Source: Nitrincola alkalilacustris
GTDB lineage: Bacteria > Pseudomonadota > Gammaproteobacteria > Pseudomonadales > Balneatricaceae
NCBI RefSeq assembly: GCF_008973755.1
Contig: NZ_WBOM01000003.1
Span: forward strand, 466,053-530,052
Length of the DNA: 64,000 nucleotides
Reading direction: 5' to 3'
The translations under genes were made by a program, and so were the position numbers. The notes under the pieces are model-generated. The model saw only the letters and a program-made list of their open reading frames with translations, was not told the DNA's origin and made no database searches. Shown here piece after piece: positions 9,484 to 18,244 of this stretch. Every line of letters begins with the position of its first letter. Position 1 is the first letter of the stretch.

Positions 9484-10878
9484 ATGGATCCGGTACTGCT
9501 TGGGGAGATCCTCTCCCTGCTGATGTTCTTCTCCATTATCGGCGTGCTGATGCTGGGCTTTCCGGTCGCCTTTTCACTGGCCGGCACGTCGCTGTTCTTC
9601 GGTACTCTGGGGTATTTCCTCGGGGTGTTTGACCCCTCCAACCTGTCCAGTCTGGCCCCGCGTTACATGGGCATCATGCTCAACGAGGTGCTGGTGGCGG
9701 TGCCACTGTTCATCTTCATGGGGATGATGCTGGAGCGCTCCGGGATTGCCGAACAGCTGCTGATCACCATGGGTCGTCTGTTCGGTGCGCTGCGTGGTGG
9801 TCTGGGCTTATCCGTCATTGTGGTGGGTGCGCTATTGGCGGCCTCCACCGGCATCATCGGCGCCACCGTGGTGACCATGGGGCTGTTGTCGCTGCCGGCG
9901 ATGATGCGCGCAGGCTACGACACCAAACTGGCCACCGGGGTGATCTGTGCCTCGGGCACGCTGGGGCAGATCATTCCGCCGTCGACCGTGTTGATCTTCA
10001 TGGGGGATATGCTGTCCGGCGTGAATGCGCAGGTACAGATGTCCAAGGGTAACTTTGCGCCGACACCAGTATCGGTCGGGGACCTGTTTGCCGGGGCGTT
10101 CATTCCCGGTCTGATTCTGATCGGTGTATATATGAGCTGGATGATCTATAAGGCGATCCGTGAACCCGAGAGCTGCCCGGCACTGGAAGTGACCGCCGAG
10201 GAAAAAGCACGCCTGTTCCGCGATGTACTGGTGACACTGCTGCCACCACTGCTGCTGATCGTGGCAGTACTGGGCTCGATTCTGACCGGTGTGGCAACGC
10301 CGACTGAGTCCGCTTCTGTCGGGGCTGTGGGCGCGATGCTGCTGGCGGCGATACGCAGCAAACTGACCTATCAGAATCTGCGCCAGGTGATGACGGCGAC
10401 GGCTAACACCACCACGATGATCTTCATCATTCTGCTGGGTGCCTCGGTCTTCTCGCTGGTGTTCCGCATGATGGGCGGGGAGGAGCTGGTCAGCGATTTC
10501 CTCAACAGTCTGCCGGGTGGCAAGCTGGGCGCGATCATCTTCGTCATGCTGCTGATGTTCGTTCTGGGTTTCATCCTGGATACCTTCGAGATCATCTTCA
10601 TTGTGATCCCGATCACGGCGCCGGTGCTGCTGATGATGGATGTGCATCCGGTGTGGCTGGGTGTGATGGTGGCGGTAAACCTGCAGACCAGCTTCCTGAC
10701 ACCACCGTTCGGTTTTGCGCTCTTCTATCTGCGCGGTGTGGCGCCGAGTACGGTCAGAACTTCGGATATCTACCGTGGTGTGCTGCCGTTTGTAGGGCTG
10801 CAGCTGTTCGTGATTGGTCTGCTGGTAGCCTTCCCGGGGCTGGTGACCTGGTTGCCTAATCTGATCTATGGCAGTTGA
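9484..10878 (+). CDS. dctM: TRAP transporter large permease subunit (DctM)
   Basis: 464 residues, a polytopic membrane protein of the DctM/DedA-like ion-transporter type, with about twelve hydrophobic segments and the LLAASTGIIGATVVTMGLLS and GTLGQIIPPSTVLI re-entrant loop regions. Slightly long for DctM because of a cytoplasmic insertion at about 195-260. It begins 2 bp after dctQ and is followed by a good terminator. A cognate substrate-binding protein is missing from this operon, so the substrate cannot be inferred. Confidence 0.92.
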   Translation: MDPVLLGEILSLLMFFSIIGVLMLGFPVAFSLAGTSLFFGTLGYFLGVFDPSNLSSLAPRYMGIMLNEVLVAVPLFIFMGMMLERSGIAEQLLITMGRLFGALRGGLGLSVIVVGALLAASTGIIGATVVTMGLLSLPAMMRAGYDTKLATGVICASGTLGQIIPPSTVLIFMGDMLSGVNAQVQMSKGNFAPTPVSVGDLFAGAFIPGLILIGVYMSWMIYKAIREPESCPALEVTAEEKARLFRDVLVTLLPPLLLIVAVLGSILTGVATPTESASVGAVGAMLLAAIRSKLTYQNLRQVMTATANTTTMIFIILLGASVFSLVFRMMGGEELVSDFLNSLPGGKLGAIIFVMLLMFVLGFILDTFEIIFIVIPITAPVLLMMDVHPVWLGVMVAVNLQTSFLTPPFGFALFYLRGVAPSTVRTSDIYRGVLPFVGLQLFVIGLLVAFPGLVTWLPNLIYGS

Positions 10879-10899
10879 TACAAGCTACTTTCTCCCTTG

Positions 10900-10930
10900 G
10901 CTGGCCGGAACCTGATCCGGTCAGCTTTTT
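10900..10930 (+). terminator. Rho-independent terminator after dctM
   Basis: A 9-bp stem (10900-10908 with 10917-10925, one G-U pair) closes an 8-base loop and is followed by TTTTT at 10926-10930. It lies 22 bp after the dctM stop. Confidence 0.85.
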
Positions 10931-11240
10931 CCACTTCCGCTCATTTCTACCGCTAAAGCTTTCACTGTATCACCGTATGACTCAATTATCTAATTTAACA
11001 ATGGTTAAATTAGTGTTTTAATTGATTATTTTTTATACAATCCGATGTTTGCGAACGCGCGTGAAAAGCTGTTCTAGTGAAGAAAAAAAATTCAGTGAAA
11101 TTTTTATATAAGTAAATAACTTAGCTATCATTATATTAGATATGACTGTTTGATTTTTGATCACTCGATGTGCTATAAGTTGATCATGAAGGTTGTTTAA
11201 ATCAACCGATTTGTGCCACTAAAATAATTATAAAGGCCCT
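10931..11240. promoter_or_regulatory. AT-rich region upstream of the FapA-like gene, with a 22-bp palindrome
   Basis: A gene-free, strikingly AT-rich stretch before the FapA-like gene. It holds a perfect 9-bp inverted repeat, TAATTTAAC (10991-10999) and GTTAAATTA (11004-11012), around a 4-base spacer. The size and symmetry fit a dimeric repressor site. It could also be a weak hairpin, but no terminator tract follows. Promoter elements probably lie here, but none is clear enough to place. Confidence 0.4.
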
Positions 11241-12914
11241 ATGTCTTCATTAGCAGCAAAACCTCAAGCGGGTAGTGATGTTGCAAATCAGTCAATGGTT
11301 TCAGCAGTATTGCTCACCTTCGATCCGGATACCCAGTCTGTACTGGCAACACTGGAGCCCTCTCCGACTGCCCATCAAATGGACCTGCCTTCACTGCAGG
11401 CTCTGCTGGAGGCTCAGGGTTATGGTGAGTTCTATGTATCAAAATCCGGCATGCATGAACTGATCACTCAGGCCAATCAGGGCAAGAGTGGTAGCATGAC
11501 CATTGCTCATCGTCGCGATGCAGAGCTCGAATGGGTGATCAAGCCCGATAAAATGGCTGTTTATCTGACGGCGATGCCTGCATATGGTGGAAAGAAAATA
11601 ACGCGTGAGTGGTTGTTGGAAGAGCTGCAGGAGCAGGGAATACATGAATCCTGTGTAGACCTGAGCGCTCTTGACCAGGTATTGGAGGCTGGTCAGGCTG
11701 AACGTTTGTGTGTCGCCCGCGGCATCGAGCCAGTACCCGGGCAGGATAGTCAGTTTGATGGACTGGTCGAGGGGTGTAAAAACCTGCTTGATGAGTATTC
11801 GGAAGAGGACCAGGTCGATTTTCATCAGATTCAGGACTTTATTGTTGTTGAGAAGGGCGAACCTCTGATGCAGCGCCTGCCACCAACGCAGGGTGTACCG
11901 GGCCTGAGTGTGCTGGGTGATATGCTCCCGACAGAGCCTGGTAATGAGTTGGAGTTTAACCCGGATGCTGATGGCGCTATTATCGATCCGGATAATCCGG
12001 ATCTGTTAGTTGCTTCAGTCAAGGGCCACCCCATACTGATTGAAAATGGCGTCTATGTGGACCCGACCTTAAGGGTCAATGCTATTAATCTGGAAAGTGG
12101 CAATATTGATTTTGACGGATCGGTTGAAGTTCAGGGTGATGTCACCAGTGGTTTTTCACTCAAGGCAACGGGCGATATTTTTATTCGTGGTATGGTGGAA
12201 AAGGCAACGGTCATTGCCGGGCGAAATCTGACTATTATCGGTGGGGTGGCAGGCGAGGATCTCGGGCGGGATCAGAACAAGGAGCTGATTCTTAAAGCAC
12301 GTATCAGAGCCGGGGGCAATATACGGGCTAAATATGCCAACCTCGCCTATCTGCGTGCCGGTGGCGATATCATTATTCGAGAGTTTGTTCTGCAAAGCCA
12401 TCTGTCTGCAAACGGTAGTGTGTATCTGACACAGCCTGGCAGTAAAGGCTGTATTATAGGCGGTAGAACGATTGCCCGTAATGAAATTATCGTCAATTGC
12501 CTGGGTAGTGATGCGAATGTCCCGACAGTTGCCAGAGTCGGGAGGATCAACTGCAAGCGCAAGCTGGAGGAGCAGCTCCAGGCTGAACACAAAAACTGTC
12601 TGTTGAACTGTGAAAAGCTGCAGAAAGTGCTTAAGTCAGCAGAAGCTTCCGAGCAGAAAGCGTCCATAGATAGTGATATGGTGCGTAAGATCAAGGCTAC
12701 TTTGCTCTCATATGAGCAGAAGGCGGAGCGTATCAAAGGCATTCAGGCAAGGTTGAGTGCTCGCAAAAAAACGACCAGTGATGCCATCGTGACAGTCAAG
12801 GGGATGATTTTTCCAAACGTCTGCATAGGGATTGATGGTGCAAGCTTTAACAACCGGGCGCGAAAGGGTGGGTGTTCTCTTGTACGTGAGGGCTGTGAGA
12901 TCGTGTCACGCTGA
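11241..12914 (+). CDS. FapA-like DUF342 polymer-forming protein
   Basis: 557 residues of the FapA/DUF342 family. An N-terminal mixed domain (about 20-200) is followed by a glycine-rich right-handed beta-helix at about 270-440 with repeated short strands such as SGNIDFDGSVEVQGDV and LRAGGDIIIREFV. A charged coiled coil (about 445-520) and a short C-terminal beta segment follow. FapA proteins have been linked to flagellar assembly and polar localisation, but no flagellar or chemotaxis gene is nearby, so the function here is open. The start has only a weak AAAGG upstream. Its stop codon lies in a palindrome shared with the convergent LysE gene. Confidence 0.8.
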   Translation: MSSLAAKPQAGSDVANQSMVSAVLLTFDPDTQSVLATLEPSPTAHQMDLPSLQALLEAQGYGEFYVSKSGMHELITQANQGKSGSMTIAHRRDAELEWVIKPDKMAVYLTAMPAYGGKKITREWLLEELQEQGIHESCVDLSALDQVLEAGQAERLCVARGIEPVPGQDSQFDGLVEGCKNLLDEYSEEDQVDFHQIQDFIVVEKGEPLMQRLPPTQGVPGLSVLGDMLPTEPGNELEFNPDADGAIIDPDNPDLLVASVKGHPILIENGVYVDPTLRVNAINLESGNIDFDGSVEVQGDVTSGFSLKATGDIFIRGMVEKATVIAGRNLTIIGGVAGEDLGRDQNKELILKARIRAGGNIRAKYANLAYLRAGGDIIIREFVLQSHLSANGSVYLTQPGSKGCIIGGRTIARNEIIVNCLGSDANVPTVARVGRINCKRKLEEQLQAEHKNCLLNCEKLQKVLKSAEASEQKASIDSDMVRKIKATLLSYEQKAERIKGIQARLSARKKTTSDAIVTVKGMIFPNVCIGIDGASFNNRARKGGCSLVREGCEIVSR

Positions 12915-12929
12915 TTCAGTCAGCGTGAC
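12905..12929. repeat. 25-bp palindrome holding the stop codons of two convergent genes
   Basis: GTCACGCTGA (12905-12914) and TCAGCGTGAC (12920-12929) form a perfect 10-bp stem around the loop TTCAG. The last three bases of the left arm are the TGA of the FapA-like gene, and the first three of the right arm are the complement of the LysE TGA. No T-tract follows on either strand, so a bidirectional transcript-end hairpin is likely but not proven. Confidence 0.6.
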
Positions 12930-13537
12930 GATACCGCCAGAGCAGCGCCTGCTGAGATAAACAATCCGCCAAATACTCTGTTTTGAATACTCAGCATTTT
13001 CTCATCATGAAACCAGCGCCTGAAACGGCCGGCCAGCAGTGCTATCAATGTCATGATGATAACATCCACAACTACCATGGTAGCGCCCAGTATGCAGTAC
13101 TGCAGTACCTGGGGAGCATTGGTGTTGATGAACTGAGGCGTCAGCGCGACGATAAAAATGATCGCCTTGGGGTTGGTCAGATTCACCAGTAAACCTTGCC
13201 TGAACAGGCGTGAGCTGGATTCAAGGTGGATCCGCTCAGCCTCTATGGCATGCACCGGTGAGATCCATTTCTGAAAGCCAAGCCAGACCAGATAACCGGC
13301 ACCTACTACCTTCAGTGCAAGAAACGCGGTATCCGATGCCGCCAGCAAAGCCCCCAGGCCGATAGCGACAATCATCAGATGTATCAATAAGGCAATTTCA
13401 AGACCGATCAGAGCATGCACAACCGTTCGATAGTTGTACCTGAGACTCGTGGCGAGCACCAGAACGGCACCAGGGCCAGGGGTTGCTGCGATAATGACCG
13501 AGGCCGCAACAAAGGCGAGCCAGACACTCAAGCTCAT
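12920..13537 (-). CDS. LysE/RhtB-family amino acid exporter
   Basis: 205 residues with six hydrophobic segments and the family's N-terminal signature AATPGPGAVLVLATSLRYN. LysE/RhtB proteins export amino acids such as lysine, homoserine, threonine or leucine from the cytoplasm; the substrate here cannot be told. The ATG overlaps the stop codon of the upstream lipoprotein gene by four bases (ATGA), so the two are translated from one message. Confidence 0.88.
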   Translation of the reverse strand: MSLSVWLAFVAASVIIAATPGPGAVLVLATSLRYNYRTVVHALIGLEIALLIHLMIVAIGLGALLAASDTAFLALKVVGAGYLVWLGFQKWISPVHAIEAERIHLESSSRLFRQGLLVNLTNPKAIIFIVALTPQFINTNAPQVLQYCILGATMVVVDVIIMTLIALLAGRFRRWFHDEKMLSIQNRVFGGLFISAGAALAVSSR

Positions 13538-13902
13538 TGCTTATGCTCCTTGTGCAGGTTTGCTTCCTGTGACGCTATGTACTGTTCAATGGCGGCGATG
13601 GTGACTGGGTCCAGCAGCCCGAGTCGTGGCCCCTCATAATAGCCCAGCAACTCCAGGTTGTATTGGAGTGATCTCAGCTCCAATCGTTGTCCGACCTGTC
13701 CCAGGTTTGCCTGAACCTTCCCATCATGGTAACCGAGCTTTTTAAGAGACTGGTTGACACTGTCGACCAGAGCCTGCTCTTCAGGGATGTTATCCAACAC
13801 TATAGGCTCGGGGCGCATATCATCGCAACTGCTCAGTGACAGGCACAGCAGCAAAAAAAAGATACGCGAAAGGGCGGCCATCAAGCCTTTGCTCTTATTC
13901 AT
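13534..13902 (-). CDS. Small lipoprotein with peptidoglycan-binding-like repeats
   Basis: 122 residues. A hydrophobic signal (about 8-25) ends in the lipobox LSSC, so cysteine 26 would be lipidated. The mature part holds two similar segments, VNQSLKKLGYHDG and LQYNLELLGYYEG, which resemble the PG_binding_1 pattern of a helix followed by LGYY.G. This suggests an envelope protein that touches peptidoglycan. Its aspartate-rich DDM after the lipobox would favour inner-membrane retention. No specific function is recognised. It overlaps the LysE gene. Confidence 0.65.
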   Translation of the reverse strand: MNKSKGLMAALSRIFFLLLCLSLSSCDDMRPEPIVLDNIPEEQALVDSVNQSLKKLGYHDGKVQANLGQVGQRLELRSLQYNLELLGYYEGPRLGLLDPVTIAAIEQYIASQEANLHKEHKQ

Positions 13903-13935
13903 TGATCCATTCTAATCATTAAGATCTCAAATACA

Positions 13936-13963
13936 AAAAACCGCCCATGAAAAGGCGGTTTTT
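13936..13963 (-). terminator. Terminator after the alanine symporter gene
   Basis: A 10-bp perfect stem (13936-13945 with 13954-13963), including a GC-rich core and A/T ends, closes an 8-base loop. The A-rich left arm becomes a U-tract on the minus strand, 20 bp after the symporter stop. The T-rich right arm would also allow termination in the other direction. Confidence 0.85.
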
Positions 13964-13982
13964 GTGTGTCATGAGGCAGTGT

Positions 13983-15518
13983 TCAACTGCTGGTTGCGGG
14001 CTTGTCAACGCGCTGAATTTCACCACTGTCGATCTTGGCCCAGTAAGCGTTCAGCTCACGTTTGACGACCGGCATCAGCAGGTAAAGGCCGATGATGTTG
14101 GGGATCGCCATGGCGAACAGCATGGAGTCAGAGAAGTCGATGACAGGACCCAGGCTCATGCTGGAGCCAATCACGATAAAGATGCAGAACACGAAGTTGT
14201 AGGCCATCTCCTTGTTGCGACCCTCACCAACCAGGAAGGTCCAGCTCTTCAGTCCATAGTAAGACCATGCAAACATGGTAGACAGTGCGAAGAGAACCAC
14301 GGCTATAGCCAGCACGGTCGGGAACCAGGGCAGAACGGTCGCGTAAGCTGCTGAAGTCAATTGAACGCCTGTCAGATCTGTCAGCAAAGCGCCGCTGATG
14401 ATGATCACCAAGGCTGTCATGGTGCAGATCACGACAGTGTCGATGAACGGCTCAAGCAGTGCGACAAAACCTTCGGTTACAGGCTCTTTGGTACGTACCG
14501 CAGAGTGGGCAATGGCGGCAGATCCGATACCGGCCTCGTTGGAGAAGGCGGCACGTCTGAAGCCCTGAATCAATGCACCGAGAACACCACCGACAACCCC
14601 CTCACCGGTGAAGGCGCCACGGAAGATTTCAGCAAAGGCCCAGCCGACCATGTCGATATTGACAACAATGATGATCAGACCGGCAAACAGATACAGGCCG
14701 GCCATCAGAGGAATCAGCTTTTCAGTAACACGACCGATAGACTTGATACCGCCGATGATCACGCTGCCAACCACGACTGCCATCATGATCCCGAACAGCC
14801 AGCCTTTATCTGCCAGGAAGCTGTTCTCACCACCGGTGACATTTACAACCTGTGAAAAGGCCTGGTTGGCCTGGAACATGTTGCCACCACCTAGCGCACC
14901 ACCGATACAGCAGATAGCGAAGATAACGGCAAATACCTTGCCCAGACCCGGCATGTTGCGCTCTTCCTTGAGTCCACGTGCCAGATAGTACATCGGCCCA
15001 CCGGAAACACGGCCATCAGGCAGTTCATTTCGATATTTGACACCCAGAATACACTCAGTGAATTTGGATGCCATCCCCAGCAGGCCAGCCAGAATCATCC
15101 AGAAGGTGGCGCCCGCACCACCAATGGAAACAGCAACAGCCACGCCTGCGATATTACCCAGACCGACAGTACCGGACAGTGCCGTTGTCAGTGCCTGGAA
15201 GTGTGAGACCTCACCGGCATCATCCGGTTTGGAATAGCGACCACGAACCAGATCGATCGCATGTTTGAAACCACGAAACTGGATACAACGGAAAAAGATG
15301 GTGGCAACAACACCACAGAGTACCAGCCAACCCACGATCAGAGGGAACTGAACGCCTGCTACAGGTACGGAGTAGAAGATGACAGCACCGATGGCGTTGG
15401 CTATCGGTTCAAAAATGCTGTTGATGGTCTGATCAAACCCATTGGTCTGGGCAAAACTGCTGGAAGCAAACATCAACAGCAGCATGGATAGGATGAGTTT
15501 GTTGAGGTAATTAAGCAT
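13983..15518 (-). CDS. Na+:alanine/glycine symporter (AGCS family, AlsT-like)
   Basis: 511 residues. An N-terminal signal-like helix (1-23, ending SSSFAQ) precedes a polytopic membrane core with the family pattern [18 protein letters not shown] and [16 protein letters not shown] carriers import alanine or glycine with sodium across the inner membrane. The gene stands alone, with its own terminator. The 113-bp leader was inspected for the glycine riboswitch that often controls this family, and no such structure was evident. Confidence 0.92.
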   Translation of the reverse strand: MLNYLNKLILSMLLLMFASSSFAQTNGFDQTINSIFEPIANAIGAVIFYSVPVAGVQFPLIVGWLVLCGVVATIFFRCIQFRGFKHAIDLVRGRYSKPDDAGEVSHFQALTTALSGTVGLGNIAGVAVAVSIGGAGATFWMILAGLLGMASKFTECILGVKYRNELPDGRVSGGPMYYLARGLKEERNMPGLGKVFAVIFAICCIGGALGGGNMFQANQAFSQVVNVTGGENSFLADKGWLFGIMMAVVVGSVIIGGIKSIGRVTEKLIPLMAGLYLFAGLIIIVVNIDMVGWAFAEIFRGAFTGEGVVGGVLGALIQGFRRAAFSNEAGIGSAAIAHSAVRTKEPVTEGFVALLEPFIDTVVICTMTALVIIISGALLTDLTGVQLTSAAYATVLPWFPTVLAIAVVLFALSTMFAWSYYGLKSWTFLVGEGRNKEMAYNFVFCIFIVIGSSMSLGPVIDFSDSMLFAMAIPNIIGLYLLMPVVKRELNAYWAKIDSGEIQRVDKPATSS

Positions 15519-15631
15519 GATGGATTATTCCATGTCTTGTTTTTGTTTATAACGCGCTGCTCTGCCTGCTGCAGTTTAAAATGACAGAGTAAAGCGAAGA
15601 CTCGGCTCAAAGGCCCGTTCAGGCATCTGTT

Positions 15632-16063
15632 TTAAGGTACAACAGTGACTGGGACAGGGGAGGTCTGGACCAGTGACAAGCCCAGGCTGCCGACCATCAG
15701 GCGAGTCAGTTTGGATGAGCCTTTGCGGCCGACAAAGATCTGTGCGGCCTTTTTGTTCTTGGCTATTTCACACATCAGTTCGCTGGGGTTGCCGTAGCGG
15801 ACTTCGCTGGTGACTTCCAGGCCTTGGTCGCGAAGGGCTTTGCAGGTGGGGGCGATGAACTTTTCGGCACTGGCCACTTCCTTTTCCTTGCGTGCGTGGC
15901 GCTCATGAAGCTCTTCCTGAGTCAAAAAGGAGTAGGGTGACCACTCCAGGATATGGACCAGATGAATCGTGCCACCCTGTGCCTTGGCGCATTCAACTGC
16001 AAAGTCCATGGCTCGCTGGCAAGTCTCAGTACCATCGAAGCCGACTATAAATGTTTTAACCAT
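15632..16063 (-). CDS. Universal stress protein, UspA family
   Basis: 143 residues. Start set at ATG 16063 because GGGGA lies 8 bases upstream; longer in-frame versions lack a site. The N terminus MVKTFIVGFDGT and the C-terminal GRKGSSKLTRLMVGSLG match the Usp fold and its ATP-binding pattern G-x2-G-x9-G-S. Usp proteins bind nucleotides and are induced by growth arrest or energy stress. It shares a strand with the alanine symporter 113 bp downstream, but no link is clear. Confidence 0.88.
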   Translation of the reverse strand: MVKTFIVGFDGTETCQRAMDFAVECAKAQGGTIHLVHILEWSPYSFLTQEELHERHARKEKEVASAEKFIAPTCKALRDQGLEVTSEVRYGNPSELMCEIAKNKKAAQIFVGRKGSSKLTRLMVGSLGLSLVQTSPVPVTVVP

Positions 16064-16538
16064 GATATTTTCCCCGATTTTTATATTTTTCTGGTGGTAT
16101 CCGGGACGTCTGATACCAGCCTTGTTGTGCTTACCATGCACTACCAGCCACTGCGTCGGATCAAGCGGGCAGATGCAAACTCCATAGCACTGCTATAATT
16201 TTATACCTTAGTCTTAGATTAGTATTGTCGAATTATTGAGGAGTTTATACAAATTCTCCGACCCGGCTTATGCACAATGGCAGTTCGCAACGGGCTGATG
16301 TGAGTCGCGAGCAAGGGGATCAGTGCTATCTGGCTAAAAGGGATACATTATGGTTAAATATTTTTAACTTTTCGTATCACAATAATTGGTGTATTGTTAA
16401 CACATATTCTGACACTCGGGTTGCCCCCGAAGAATCACCGAATTTTAGCATCCGCTATTGCATAAAATAATCAATCTGTATCCTGAATAGCGCATATTTG
16501 ATGCCTTTTCAGGCTGGCCCCAGGCAAGAGGAATTCTG
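16064..16538. other. 475-bp divergent intergenic region between usp and paaN
   Basis: No gene is supported; a 66-residue open frame at 16270-16470 has no ribosome-binding site and no recognisable product. The right half is AT-rich and must carry the paaN promoter. A short GGAG/CTCC inverted repeat at about 16240-16260 and a TCGGG/CCCGA hairpin near 16417-16431 are the only structures noticed, both weak. AAGAGGA just before 16539 is the paaN ribosome-binding site. Confidence 0.5.
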
Positions 16539-18221
16539 ATGAGTACGCCACTGAGTCAACTGTTCGAAAAACATTCTGATACGCTCAAGGGTGCGCTGAA
16601 AGCGATACGCACGCGCGACTACTGGTCACCCTACTCAGAAAATCCGAGCCCCCGTGTATACGGCGAAACGGCCAATCAGGATGGTGAAGCGGCATTCAAG
16701 GCTTATCTGGGTAAAACCTTTGAGCTGGATATGCCCGGTGCAACAGGTCAGGCTGGCGCAGAAAAATCTCCATTTGGTATCGATCTGAATGTGCAGTATC
16801 CCACAGCTGATCTGAACACACTGCTGCCCGCGATGGATGAGGCACGCAAAGCCTGGCGCGATGCCGGTGTCGATGGACGTGCTGCGGTATGTCTTGAGAT
16901 TCTGGATCGTTTGAACAAGCGCAGCTTCGAGATCGCCTATGCCGTGATGCACACCTCCGGCCAAGGGTTCATGATGGCGTTCCAGGCTGGTGGCCCGCAC
17001 GCTCAGGACCGTGGTCTGGAAGCTGTTGCCTATGGTTATGAGGTGATGAGTGCCGTACCGGGTAAAGCGACCTGGACCAAGCCTCAGGGCAAGCATGATC
17101 CGCTGGTGATGGAAAAGACCTTCACGACGATGGGGCGTGGTATCGGCCTGGTGGTTGGCTGCTCAACCTTCCCGACCTGGAATACCTATCCCGGTATGTT
17201 CGCATCTCTGGTCACCGGAAATCCGGTCGTGATCAAGCCGCATGCCGGTGCGATTCTGCCGGCTGCGATCAGTGTGCGTATTGCTCAGGAGGTACTGAAA
17301 GAGTGTGGTTTGCCGCCACATATCGTCTCACTGGTGGTGGATCAGGACCCTCAGGCACCCTGCACTAAAGAGCTGGCTCAGCACCCGCTGGTCAAACTGA
17401 TCGACTTTACCGGTAATACGGCTTTCGGTGACTGGCTGGAGCAGAACTGCCCTCAGGCACAGGTATATACCGAAAAGGCTGGTGTTAACACCATCGTCAT
17501 CGACTCAACCGATGACTTCAAAGGCATGGTGCGCAACCTGGCCTTCACCCTGAGCCTCTACTCCGGCCAGATGTGTACCACACCTCAGGATATCTTCGTA
17601 CCGGCAGAGGGTATCGAGACTGAAGATGGTCATAAATCCTTTGATGAAGTCGCGCAGGCGATTGCCTCCGGCGTCAGCAAATTCCTGTCTGATCCCGAGC
17701 GTGCTGCGATGGTGCTGGGTGCCGTGCAGTCCACTCTGACTGAAGAGCGTATCAAGGCCAGCGCATCGCTGGGCAATGTCGTGCTTGAGTCCAAAAAGCT
17801 GGAGAACGCACAGTTCCCGGATGCTCGCGTTTACTCGCCATTGATCATGACCATCGATGCGGATAAGGCCGATGTCTACATGAACGAACTGTTTGGTCCG
17901 ATCAGCTTTATCGTCAAATCCAACAGTCGTGAGCACAGTATTGAACTGGCCCATAAGGCTGTGAAAGAGCATGGTGCGATCACCATGGGCTGTTACAGCA
18001 AGGATGATGCGATGCTGGAGCAGATCGAAGAAGCCGCGCTGGATGCAGGCGTTGCGCTGTCGATCAACCTGACTGGTGGTGTGTTCGTCAACCAGAGTGC
18101 GGCATTCAGTGATTTCCACGCAACCGGAGCTAATCCTGCGGCCAATGCGTGCCTGACTGACTATGCGTTTGTTTCCAATCGTTTTCGCGTAGTGCAGAGT
18201 CGCCGCCACCCAAAGTCCTGA
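16539..18221 (+). CDS. paaN: PaaN-family aldehyde dehydrogenase (phenylacetate degradation)
   Basis: 560 residues resembling the PaaN branch of the aldehyde dehydrogenase superfamily, which has a long N-terminal extension (about 1-90) before the usual catalytic fold. The catalytic cysteine is C346 in LYSGQMCTTPQDIF, and cofactor-fold motifs are GCSTFPTWNTYPGM and GNPVVIKPHA. In phenylacetyl-CoA catabolism PaaN or PaaZ enzymes oxidise the ring-opened semialdehyde. The PaaABCDE epoxidase genes are not in the window. It heads a set with enoyl-CoA hydratase (24 bp on) and an SDR gene, so it may act on a CoA-linked aldehyde within this cluster. Confidence 0.85.
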   Translation: MSTPLSQLFEKHSDTLKGALKAIRTRDYWSPYSENPSPRVYGETANQDGEAAFKAYLGKTFELDMPGATGQAGAEKSPFGIDLNVQYPTADLNTLLPAMDEARKAWRDAGVDGRAAVCLEILDRLNKRSFEIAYAVMHTSGQGFMMAFQAGGPHAQDRGLEAVAYGYEVMSAVPGKATWTKPQGKHDPLVMEKTFTTMGRGIGLVVGCSTFPTWNTYPGMFASLVTGNPVVIKPHAGAILPAAISVRIAQEVLKECGLPPHIVSLVVDQDPQAPCTKELAQHPLVKLIDFTGNTAFGDWLEQNCPQAQVYTEKAGVNTIVIDSTDDFKGMVRNLAFTLSLYSGQMCTTPQDIFVPAEGIETEDGHKSFDEVAQAIASGVSKFLSDPERAAMVLGAVQSTLTEERIKASASLGNVVLESKKLENAQFPDARVYSPLIMTIDADKADVYMNELFGPISFIVKSNSREHSIELAHKAVKEHGAITMGCYSKDDAMLEQIEEAALDAGVALSINLTGGVFVNQSAAFSDFHATGANPAANACLTDYAFVSNRFRVVQSRRHPKS

Positions 18222-18244
18222 GCGCCAGCCTCAGTCGGTCAGTA

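Noticed and set aside
9832..10647. 271-residue frame antisense to dctM
   Set aside because: A composition of mostly H, Q, D and R is the mirror of membrane-helix codons, not a protein.
15519..15631. Possible glycine riboswitch before the alanine symporter gene
   Set aside because: The leader is only 113 bp and I could not find the conserved glycine aptamer core in it.
16270..16470. 66-residue open frame in the usp-paaN gap
   Set aside because: No ribosome-binding site, no recognisable sequence and unusual AT-rich composition; treated as promoter DNA.
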